NCBI GenBank assembly: GCA_034231615.1
Contig: CM067299.1
Location: 16,412,834 to 16,476,833, forward strand
Reading direction: 5' to 3'
Source: Meghimatium bilineatum
Taxonomy: Eukaryota > Mollusca > Gastropoda > Stylommatophora > Philomycidae
DNA: 64,000 nt
Shown: positions 33,841 to 44,500 of the stretch, in pieces
Layout of the letters: each line of letters opens with the position of its first letter
Numbering within the stretch: position 1 is the stretch's first letter
The notes under the pieces: generated by a model
What the model was told of the DNA's origin: nothing
Database searches by the model: none
What the model saw: only the letters and a program-made list of their open reading frames with translations
Program-made: the position numbers and the translations under genes

Positions 33841-34142
33841 TGACCAAAAAAGTGTTCTTACTAACTATAGTAAATGTAAAATTTCAATCATTTTAAAACA
33901 ACTAAAATTAGATCTATCTATAGAGGATTTCTAGATTTTTGCAACTAGTGAGATAATAGTTTATTTTGCACATTTATATGTCAACTATGCTAACAAACTT
34001 GACACTATAACGTAATGAGACAAGGCATACTGAATTGAAATTAAAAAAATTACGATATTGCTTTACTTGTATAAATATTAAATGTGCGCAGCAATCCATA
34101 ATAAATTTTGCTGTTTTTTTTTTTATTTGAAACACTCATCAT

Positions 34143-34660
34143 CATCAGGTGCCATGCCGGGTGGCGTAGGCGGTCATGGCTCTCCACGGCTCTCTGTCCA
34201 CAGTATTATGTATCAAAGTCGTTGTTGTTTCTTTGCCGTGCCAGGTTGTCAAACTGACTAATATTTTCTCACGTTGTCGCCCTCTGTCTCTGGTGCCTTC
34301 AATCTTGCATGTTGTGATATTCTCTAAACCTGCCTGTCTCATGAAGCGGCCACAAATAGAAGATTGCCTTTTTCTTATATTGTTGATTAAGGTCCGTTTC
34401 GCATTTAACTCTTTTAACACCTCTACATTTGTTTTTCTGGCAGTCCATGGTATTCTCAGCATTCTTCTGTAGAACCACATCGCTGTTGCCTCCAATCTCC
34501 CACTTTCCAGTTTGTTTATTGTCCAAGACTCGCACCCATATTGTTAGTATAGGGGTTATATAGCACTGCAGAACTCTCTTTCTCACCTCTAATGACAAGG
34601 TCATATTACACAGTATATTTTTCATTTTTCTAATTTGAAACACTGCCGAGATTAATATAG
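34143..34660 (-). pseudogene. LINE, post-RT to C-terminus
   Basis: A 116-codon undamaged frame reads EATAMWFYRRMLRIPWTARK, INNIRKRQSSICGRFMRQAG, GRQREKILVSLTTWHG and ends PWRAMTAYATRHGT before a GAT-type tail. Upstream, MKNILCNMTLSLEVRKRVLQ and PILTIWVRVLDN lie in another frame. Same family as 15829-16720. Confidence 0.75.
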
Positions 34661-34737
34661 TTAGTTGAAAGTTTAACAATTGCGCCTGTCTGTAAAATGT
34701 AGAAGAATTTTCAGTGTTTCGCTTCACTAATGTCCAG

Positions 34738-34960
34738 ACTCCGTCCGGCTCTGTGGCACAGAGCGCGTCTGTGATGGCCAAGGAAGACGGCAATTGTGCT
34801 TCCGGACCGTTCAGAAAGCAATTGTAAACAATGTAAGGCAATTGTGCATCCGGCCCGTAAAGCAATGACAAACTACTAAACGTTTCTATATTCCCTAGAA
34901 AATCACCACACCAAAAAAAAATGCTGGGTTGATAGCTACGTCCTGAATGCTACCAATTTT
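34738..34960 (+). mobile_element. SINE-H, degenerate copy
   Basis: It matches the complement of 48315-48522 (ggctctgtggcacagagcgc, gcaattgtgcatcc, gctgggttgatagctacgtc). The B-box part is deleted and an internal segment (gcaattgtgc.tccgg.cc) is duplicated. Confidence 0.7.
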
Positions 34961-35084
34961 TTTAATGTCCAGATCGGAATTCCCCTAGCCTCAACAACAG
35001 GTAACTAATTCAACCACTGGGTAATAAATAAGTCGGGTCTGTAACGCCCACTGACCGATCAACTGTGATAATAGTGAAGGGATT

Positions 35085-35260
35085 GCCCTCAGGCGTGCAA
35101 ACTGAAATTCTAGCCTAATATATAATTTCAGGTGTGACTTGATCTTTCCAGTGGTTACCAAATGTTCAAGTTTTACTTTCCTCACCAAATGCCCTTCTAC
35201 ATAAGTTTTCTTGGCTGCCCATGGAATTGTGATAATATTTTTTTTTAACCAGCTCACTTG
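35085..35260 (-). pseudogene. LINE fragment
   Basis: Reads WLKKNIITIPWAAKKTYVEG and RKVKLEHLVTTGKI, the RR.LRIPWTAKKTN..V region with an internal deletion. Confidence 0.55.
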
Positions 35261-35879
35261 AGCCTTTTTTGTTTACCGTCCCTGCTCACAACCATAATAA
35301 ATTTGTTCGATATAACTAGCACTCGTATTCGCATAGGCTATGCCGTGATGTACTCCATTGCATAGAATGTTTCTCATTTTTGTAAAAATTATTTAGATTT
35401 GGCTTTGCTATCCCGCACTTGATCTCAGTGAAGCATCCGTCATTTTAAAATGTAAAATTTTTGACCTCATTTGGGAAAAATAGCTTTTAAAAAAAAGTGT
35501 GTGGGGTGGGGGGGGGGGGGGTCACAATGTGTTTACCCGCCAATTGGCCGTTCCTAGTGCTAAAAGTCATGTTTGGATGTGCTGGGGGTGGGAGTGGTAT
35601 AAACGTCCCAATCCATAGTTATAATTATTTTTTCACACTTGTGAAATACTGCACTAGCGCTGAATAATTTAGTAGAAAGATTCAACAATTGCTGTCAGGA
35701 TTTTCGATTGTACAAATCTCATGTAAATCTTAATAATGTTTGTCCAGTTTATTCCCGTTAACTAAATCGCGACCAGGCAGGTAATTAAAACTTTGCTTGG
35801 ACAATAAATATGTCAGGTTCAGCCACACCTATCAACACAAACGAAAATATCACATTTAATACAGGAGGACAGTGTGGGA
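35261..35879. other. Gene-free stretch with repeats I and J
   Basis: A G homopolymer (35507-35521), repeat J near 35555 and repeat I at 35768-35860. No coding signal. Confidence 0.45.
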
Positions 35880-36240
35880 CTTCGACTTGAAAAGAACTCC
35901 ATGTAAAGATTATGTTATGTGAGAGGAAATGCTTGGAAACGACAGTGGGAATCGCATGTAGAGATAAAATCCCCAAGGACAACGTAAGAAAATTGGTGGG
36001 TACTGAACTGTTCATAAACTGTTTAGAGAGACAAAAGATAAAGTGGCTTGGGCATTTAACAAGAATGAACCCAAGTCAATTCCAGGCGGCAGATTACAAC
36101 AAAAGAATGTCCAGGTATAGAGCGAAAGGCTGACCAAGATTCAGGTAGATAGACAACATCAAAGATATTTTAAAGAGACAGTCTAAATTCTACTGAAGCC
36201 TCTCAACTGGTAAGAACAAAATCTTCTGCTCCCCATGACG
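35880..36240 (+). pseudogene. LINE-N C-terminal fragment
   Basis: Reads CERKCLETTVGIACRDKIPK, ERQKIKWLGHLTRMNPSQFQ and RMSRYRAKG, then NIKDIL in another frame. Confidence 0.7.
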
Positions 36241-37110
36241 TCTCATGGTACACATGGCTAGGAAAGAAAGAAAGTGCCGTTAGATGTGCAATAAATTTGT
36301 CAAGTTCAGACAAGCCTAAAAAGACCGCCAAGAGTACTTGCTAAAAATAGCCAAGGCCGACCAACTAAATTCACGAAAACAATCACAATCGGCCTTTCAG
36401 ACTATGTTTGCATTTCATGTAAACGTGTCTTTATACAGGAGACCGGTCATGGCTTTGCTTAAAAAGGGGAAGGTGTAATATTTCAAGCCCCCCCCCCTAA
36501 CCTTATCTACGGTGCGCCATATTCAGAGCACCCTCCTACTTTCTGACTCGAAACTGCAATGCACAAGGGGGTGAATATTGGACAGATAGATAGATGGATG
36601 GATGGAAAGATAAATCTAATAACAGTGGAACATGATTTCTCTCTCTTTAAACTTAGACATATTTGTTGGTTGGTCACAAATTTTTAAAGCCAAGGACTAA
36701 TTTCGGTCGGTGTTACAAACACAGGTCATCCCCATCCTGCCTTTGTTGTCGGTGTAATGTGTAATTAGGTCTGTTTCCAAAACAAATGGTGTACCGTCAT
36801 TTGTTTATTTTTCAGCGATTTCTAAATATTTTGCATTTTTTTTTACATTTTACTGTAAGATGTGTTTATTGACGTTGCACGTATATTAATTCGGTTTGTT
36901 TGATGAATGTTTTTTGGTGTGCTATTCCCGATACATTTTTTCTTCGGGAAATAAATATTACAAATTTTCATAAAATAAAAATTCAAGAACCTCTTGAAGG
37001 GCAATACATGATGTCGCCGCTTGGTACCGGTTCGGAGCTTGAGATAACTACTATAGAGGTATTCCACTATATATGGCAAGTCAGAATTGTATCGGTGATT
37101 TCTCATGAGA
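36241..37110. other. Gene-free stretch
   Basis: Includes a partial MITE-K (36345-36450), a C homopolymer (36489-36498) and a short gatagatagatggatg microsatellite at 36582-36606. Confidence 0.45.
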
Positions 37111-37111
37111 T

Positions 37112-37312
37112 GAGTTGCGTTCCATCACACGTGTTACATTATTCCATAAGTTGCGTTCCATCACATGTTTTACATTATTCCATAAGTTGCGTTCCATCAC
37201 ATGTTTTACATTATTCCATAAGTTGCGTTCCATCACACGTGTTACATTATTCCATAAGTTGCGTTCCATCACATGTTTTACATTATTCCATAAGTTGCGT
37301 TCCATCACATGT
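37112..37312. repeat. 36-bp tandem repeat, about 5.5 copies
   Basis: The unit gttgcgttccatcacatgtt ttacattattccataa appears in two variants (cacgtgttac, catgttttac). Since 36 is a multiple of three, all frames stay open, creating artefactual ORFs on both strands. Confidence 0.95.
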
Positions 37313-37382
37313 GTGTTACCTTAATGCACTCCTGTTTGCCATATGTACTCCATCCCTCTCAACTGCTTGCCCCCAGAGTACC

Positions 37383-37475
37383 ACTCACATCACATATTAG
37401 ATTTCCAGCAGGATACATTACATAAAACGAAAATGTGCTGTGTTGTTGTTTTATTTGCCCCAATTGCCAGACACA
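37383..37475 (-). mobile_element. SINE-B fragment
   Basis: agatttccagcaggatacat and gttgttttatttgccccaat match the SINE-B complement. Confidence 0.6.
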
Positions 37476-37584
37476 TCCTACTTTTCTTTCTTTCCGTTCA
37501 CACTCCCAAATGCCTTACAGTGTCATGAATAGAAGAGTTCTCTGGAGACATCCCTTTTTGTATGTTTCATATAAGTATACTTTT

Positions 37585-37653
37585 AATTTTATAATGGTTT
37601 ATAATGTACCAGGTGTCAATCTGCCGGAACCAGATTTAACACATTGTACTGAG
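37585..37653 (+). pseudogene. Decayed duplicate of part of the VOPP1/WBP1-like third exon
   Basis: The plus-strand frame reads FNFIMVYNVPGVNLPEPD, against FNLFAYNGPGIDLPYP in exon 40521-40773. The nucleotides also match (tataatgtaccaggtgtcaa against tataatggaccaggtatcga). No PPxY follows and a stop occurs at 37661. It lies 0.8 kb upstream of the first recognised exon. It is either a relic of a local partial duplication or coincidence over a short span. Confidence 0.4.
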
Positions 37654-37883
37654 TTGTGGTAATTTATATGTTCAGTGTTTTACCACCTTCACTGAACGGT
37701 GGTTGTCAATCTATATTGCTAGTAGGCCAGCTGTATGACAGAATTGGTTCCAGTATTGTACACTGAACATCATCCTGAAAGCAAACTAGTCAAGCAAGAT
37801 CAACCTTTTTGCCACTGTAGGTATCGTTTTCGACATAGCCACAAACACACACTTCATGCTGCTTTGAATCATTAGCTCCACCA

Positions 37884-38034
37884 AATATGGATTTGTCAGG
37901 CCATTAGAGCACATAAAACGGTGACACAACACATTTCCATTGTCTGAAATCTACATCCTGCTGAAAACCTAGTAGGAACATTGTCCTGCTACAAGAAAGG
38001 TCCCGTGGGAGTTTGAAAATAATACTAAAGAAAA
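37884..38034 (+). mobile_element. SINE-B, diverged
   Basis: Has gatttgtcaggccattagag, ctacatcctgctgaaaacct, and gggagtttgaaaataatact. Confidence 0.65.
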
Positions 38035-38426
38035 TTATTCTGTAATTTTTCACTAAGTTCATGCAATTCTTGTGTCTGTTAGTGGTTCATATGTGCAAAA
38101 GAATAATTGACTACAAAATTTCATGAAAATTATACAGACTTTGAAAACAATTAAATGAAACACTCTTGTGAGTATGTAATGTATGTACTGGTAATGTTTG
38201 TTTGTATTCTTCTTCTTCTTTCGTTCACTTGAAACATGTCTATATCTGTAATTCTGTCTCCTTAATAAAACTCACTGTCTTTTGTAGTTCATACAGTGTC
38301 CCATAGAGTTTTGTTTGTATACATATCGTGAACATTTCTTAGAATTAGGCACACCTTTTATTTATGTAATTATGAAGAGACTGTTTTATAGATTTTGTAG
38401 AAGTGTTTCCATGTTTCCTTCTGCAG

Positions 38427-38537
38427 TTGCTATAGCCCCTACAAATGTTGTGAAACAAAGAGGGGATGCTGTTATGATATCTTGTTGCTTAGCAGCAAAC
38501 ACATACATCCTCAGATATGGAATATGTGGTATTTCTG
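38427..38537 (+). CDS. VOPP1/WBP1-like exon: Cys-rich ectodomain end
   Basis: Acceptor tttccatgtttccttctgcag ends at 38426 and the donor TG|GTAAGT starts at 38538. In the coding frame (one base completing a codon, 36 codons, two bases left) it reads CYSPYKCCETKRGCCYDILL and ends IHPQIWNMWYF. The final TG joins G of the next exon to give Trp. A longer open frame overlapping this exon in another phase is a shadow; only this phase links to the downstream exon. Confidence 0.75.
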
Positions 38538-41500
38538 GTAAGTTCTCATAAAGTAACATTTTATATTCTAGAATCAGCTACAAGCAATCTTAGAAGCATC
38601 AAAGGCTCTAAAGGAACAGAGACTCAAAGGAGCTAACATAGTTTTCTTGTGTGACTGCATGTCAGTACTCCAGACCATCCAAAATGAACCTAAAGATCTC
38701 CTAACAAAAACAACTGTACAACTTCTAAATCAACTGTCTGCTAACGATAAAGTTGTGCTGCAGTGGATCCCTGCACACTGTGGAATTGCAGCAAATGAAG
38801 CTGTTTGTTGGTTTGAATTCGCTCTCAAATATCCAACGCAAATCTAAAATAATGGACTTTTGACGTTACTTGTTAAAATTTGTAACTGAAGCATATACTG
38901 TATAACATATTCATCTTCTACTGGTTGTTAGGATGTACACTAGTGAATGCAATGTGTTGTTTCATGGTTTACAGCTTGACTGTGGATTCTACACTTCTTC
39001 AGCTCGACACTTCTTCAGCACTGCTGATGAGTCACTTTTGACCTGTGGAATGGGACAACCAATTTCACCACCAAACCTCATTTGTTGCGTCTTGCCCGTG
39101 TGTTGCCGGGGCCTGAAAGTGGAGCACAGAATAGCAACACTGTTTACCTTCCATGCATGTCGTAAGAGGCGACTAAGGAGGTTATTGGATGGAGTTGGCT
39201 GCCCCATCCCATATAGGGTCAGTGACCCAAAGCCATGCTGAAGTCAAATTTGTCAGGCAGAAAGGCGCAGGTATCGCATCAATGCTGTAAACCATGACAC
39301 AACGCATTCCGTTCTCTTGACTACATCCTGCTAATCTTCAGGAGTTTGAGAACGAATGCAGAAGAAGAAGAATTTGTTGCATCTTGAAACGTGTGGCAGT
39401 TCAATATGATACTAATCTTTGCTCCCTTTTCCGACAACATACAGGCAATAGGCCATTCCTTTCCAACTATTGGTTTTTTTATGGATTCTGAGATTGTCAT
39501 GTTTAAGGTAGAGGTTGTGGTATGGAGAAAGTTGTATAATAAGAAATGAAGAATAGAGAATTAACATTTTAAATTAAATAAATGGAAAATGCTCACCCAG
39601 CAGCTCCCTAATGTAGACACTGCTCTCATCCCAACAACCGAACACTTCCTCATTGACTGCACTTTCCTCTCAACTGCCAGAAAAAAGGTGTCACAGATAC
39701 TCTTAACAGTCACTAAGTCAATGTGTGAATTTCTAAGTCAACTTCAGAAAACCTGACTTTTTTTAGAGTGCCATTGAACTGCCAATAGTTGAACTTGTTG
39801 TTCATCCATCACAAGTGAATATGACTATTTGTTACATCCACTTTGAAATTCAGTTAGAGTTATGTCTTTGAATATAAGTTTGTAGATGTCTAGTAAGCCC
39901 TATTTTGTCCTTAACTGTCTATGGACAATTCTGACATGGGATGACCACTGTAAATGGGTTGTTTTTTTTTGTCTATTCGTGACTTTCTAGCTACTCTCTG
40001 CTGTTCAACTGCTGAATTTCTTCTCTTTTTACAAGATCCTGCACTTTTTTATTGCAGAATGCTATGCAGCTCTATTTGTGCAAGTTCTTCCCCTGTATAT
40101 TGGTCTATTTCAAAGGTTTTCAGTGAGGTCTTTAACAAGTCGTTGTAAGGCTTCTTTTTTTCACCTTTCTCATGCCTTTGAGTTGCCCTTCTACATCACA
40201 CCATAGAGAAGTATTTTGGCAGGCAATTATTTGGCATAAGTACCAGATGACCTGCTAAACAAATCTGTGCCTGCATCAGAATAGTGTTAACGCAGGGTAG
40301 ATCTGTCAAGGACAGTGGTATCCGGAATCTTGTCTTGCCATCTGATGTTTATAACTTTTCTGAGACAAATTTTTAAGAGCAAAACTACTAGCACCCACAA
40401 CAATTTGAATGACCTAAATTTTGTGACAGTTTTATTATTTTTCTGTAACAGGTTTCTTATTTTGTTTATGATGATGTCATGTTGTGGTGGATGTGACAGT
40501 TTATTATTTTTCTGTAACAGGTTTCTTATTGTGTTTATGATGATGTCATGCTTTGGTGGATGTGGATACTACCGACGTCGTCGCTTAGCCTTGCTCTCAC
40601 GAGTATCCAGTCATCTTCAAACAAGACCTTCTGAGATCATTGAACGAAGTGAAAGAAGATCAAGCAGAAACAGGGAGCGAAGTATCGGACACTTTAATTT
40701 ATTTGCTTATAATGGACCAGGTATCGATCTACCTTATCCAGTTTCAAATTTACCTCCTCCACCATATGCTGAGGTAAATATGATGATAATGTTAAGATTA
40801 GTTAGCTGGTGTGTGTTTTGTTAAAGATACTTCACGTCTGCCGGCATCAACATTAATGAAACTTTACACCGCAGCTCCAGTGTCAGTAATCAATTTTTTT
40901 AATAACAGCTGGTGTCATCGTCAAATAATCTGATTAAACTCCCCCCACCCCCTTTTAAATTTGATTGACATCCTGTTCAGAAATAGTTAGTATGGGCTGT
41001 TCATAAATGACATTATCATATGAAGGAAAGGTTAGGTCTGAAAAAGTTTGATAGTTGTTGATAATGTGGGGGTGGGGGGTGTCTGGAAAAATTGTAGTCA
41101 ACAATGACACAATGCATTCTGTTCTCCGGACTACATCCTGCTAATCTGCAGGAATTTGAGAACAAGCACACAAAAAGTTGAAGAAGAAGAAACATGAAAA
41201 AAAAAATTAAATGTAGATAATATTTACACAACACATCCTGACATCGATAATATTTACACAACACATCCTGACATCGATAATATTTACACAACACATCCTG
41301 ACATCGATAATATTTACACAACACATCCTGACATCGATAATATTTACACAACACATCCTGACATCGATAATATTTACACAACACATCCTGACATCGATAA
41401 TATTTACACAACACATCCTGACATCGATAATATTTACACAACACATCCTGACATCGATAATATTTACACAACACATCCTGACATCAGTAATAGATTGAAG

Positions 41501-44500
41501 ATTACTTTGAAATTTCACTATTTGAGTGTGCTGCTTATAAGAAAATACAGTAATGTAGTTATTGTAGTGATAAATTTGTATAAGAATCAAAAAAATATGA
41601 TGTAAAATGTGTAAACGCTCTGTTAATACTTGCCTAATGTGAAAAGGAAGATACTCCAAGACTGTGCTGATCATAAAGAACGGCGAGACAAGACATGGCC
41701 ACACTGGACTGAACTAAGGCAAAAACTTTAGAGCAGCCATTCTGACCTGAAGAAGACTGGGAGCTACATCCTGGCATTTGGCCTGAAAATCTAGCAAGAC
41801 TAAAAGAATCTTGAATGCAGAAGAAGAAGAAGTATTAGAAAGCAAGCAAATAATCGTATCAACCTCTTCCATAGAGGATTTATTTTTAAAATGTCATTAA
41901 ATCCTGCACAAAATAAGATAAATAGCTTTTTTAGTGAATCCCCATCCGTCTGTTTCTGAATATGTAGGACTATATGTGGCCCTGATTGTAGTAGAAATGC
42001 ATGCATTCATGACATTAGTTTATGTCATAATTTTGTAGACAATGTAGTTATTTGCCTATTTCTTTTCAGCTTTTTTAATTGGGGAAGGGGGGGGAGCACA
42101 AGGGGGCTCCTGTTGTTGCTAAAGTGGAGGGAGAGGGGATAAAAAGTGGCCAAAAATGTTTAGGTAATTCAAATAACATGTGTGGGGACTTGATCAAAAA
42201 CTGTTTCTATATCTATTTCACAAATCTAGCATCAAACACTTGTCACGCCCATGTATTGCAGAGGTCTGAGAGGGAAACAAAGAATAGCAACACTGTTTAC
42301 TGTTTACTTTCCATGCATGTCGTAAGAGATGATTAAGGAGGTTTTTGGATGGAGTTGGCTGTCCCATCCCAAATAGGGTCAACATGACCCAAGCCATGCT
42401 AAAGTCGTATGTGTCGGGCTGAAAGGTGCAGATATCGCAGCATTGCTGTAAACCATGACACAACTCATTCCGTTCTCTGGCCTACATCCTGCTAATCTGC
42501 AGGAGTTTGAGAATGAAGAAGATACACTTATTTCAGTCTGTTTTCTCCAGTTTTAATGTCAACATGTATAAAGTGTGAATAGGGCATAGATATGAGAGGA
42601 ATTTTGGTGTAAAGCTAGAGACACACAAAAAACAAATCACTTCATTGTGATGGGAGGGGGGGGGGGGGGTAATTTTGGTGATCTATTTTGGGCAAAAAGC
42701 TGGGGAGGGGAGTGTGGAGGCTTATTTAGCACTCATTTGTGTACTTTTGTTAGTGCAAAATGCCATTTTGTTTTCCTAGAAAGGTTTTTGGTGTCCAGTG
42801 TTTTGTTTGCTCACACTTGGGTGACATGTTCATGGAGTTAGTTCATGCAGGGGGAACCCAACTCTAGTCCAGTTCTACTGTTAGGCATCTCCTATACTGG
42901 AACAAGACTCACTGATTAAGAAGGGTTTACAGATAATAAAGCACCATTAAATCACTCAGGATGCGGAACCCGTCATGCAAGATAGAAGTAGTCAATCCAA
43001 GTCCAACTTCCTGCTGGTAGTTCCCCTGCCCCATAGAAACTGTCACTAAAGGATATGTTTTGTCCTGCAATGTCAAAGAGCAGTATGTGATAAACTATTA
43101 TAGCAAGCATGAAACAGACACAAATACATGCCAGAAACTGAAATTCTGTTACAGGGTAGAGAAACCTACTCGAATTAAAGGCTTGCTGAAATCAGATGTG
43201 TTGGTCTAAAATACGCTAATATCACAATTCTGCTGTAAATTAGTAGCACAGCATATTCATGCTCCCTGCCTCAAATCACATGAAAACTTCTGCTAAGTAT
43301 TTGAAGGTAAATGCAGAAAAAGAAGGCAGGATTCTGGAATCTAAAGAAAAAGAGGAAGGCAAAGAAATACCTCAAGAAAATTGTGTTTATTTTTCTGAGT
43401 TAATGTTGATGCAGTCTAGTGCAAGCCCATAGATTCTCTGTCTTCCAGCACATGATGAAGCCTTGAAGGAAAGAATTAGATAACAGGTACAAAATGACTG
43501 GGTGATAATGATGATGAAGCAATCTAGTTAGATGTGAGCAGGTAGCTCTTGACAAACCTTAGCCATTTTGACAAAAGAACAGGTTCTTCTTAGTTGTGTA
43601 ATTGAGGTGACACCCATGCTCACATAAGGTCTACATGACATGGACGTGTAAGGAGGGTTTATGGATGCATATTTAGCCTGCAAAGGAAAGCATTCCAGTG
43701 TGCCAGTATCTCAGAATGACCATGTTCTACCAGAAGCACAGAACATACATCTGGGCCAACTATCTCATCATTCTTCCATCAGATCTGTTCACCTATCTGC
43801 AATAATGATACACCTAGCATTCCCTGTCACCTAGGAGTCACAAAACAAGAAAGGTGCAATGTTCACCTATCTGCAGTAATGATACACCTAGCATTCCCTG
43901 TCACCTAGGAGTCACAAAACAAGAAAGGTGCAATGTTCACCTATCTGCAATAATGATACACCTAGCATTCCCTGTCACCTAGGAGTCACAAAACGAGAAA
44001 GGTGCAATGTCCGCTGGCCTCATCTCTTCGTCATCCATGAAAATTATATGATAGAAGACAAAAGTGATAAAGACAAGATGTGACAACAATGGTTTTTTTT
44101 ACAGGTGACATGTTGTCAGCCTATCTCCTAATTTTCCTTAGTCACCCCCTACGACATGTCTGGAAAGAAGACAGTGGCCCTATTCTTTGCACTCTGAACT
44201 AGAAGTACAGACCCTGTTTGCCACATAGGCGAAAATGATTGGGTAGAACATGGAAAGAACTGGAAGCAGTAACTAAGGATAGGACATGATGGCAAAGGTT
44301 TTCTGAGAACATATGCTCTGCAGTGAGCTGCATGGTATATAGAAAATAGATGTTGAATTCTGTGCTGTACAATGTTTAAAAGGTTAACAAAATATTGGGA
44401 CATATAGTCTTTTATCTTTAAGATTAAATATCGACAGACAGTGTCTTTAGTATGTGCAAGTCAGTAATTTTGTTAAAATCCTTTCTTTAAGTTTAGTCTC

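Noticed and set aside
36900-37400. Repetitive 166-codon frame (SCVPSHVLHYSI units) and its minus-strand counterpart
   Set aside because: Artefact of the 36-bp tandem repeat.
38315-38551. 78-codon open frame (..AVAIAPTNVVKQRGDAVMIS..) over the first VOPP1/WBP1-like exon
   Set aside because: It ends in phase 1 at the donor and gives a stop after joining the next exon. Only the other frame gives WYFWFL.
41213-41487. CRISPR-like direct repeats
   Set aside because: Units are contiguous without spacers in a eukaryotic intron.
41016-41704. Cys-rich repeated minus-strand frames (DVLCKYYRCQ and MCCVNIID units)
   Set aside because: Both are readings of the same 30-bp tandem repeat and cannot both be coding.
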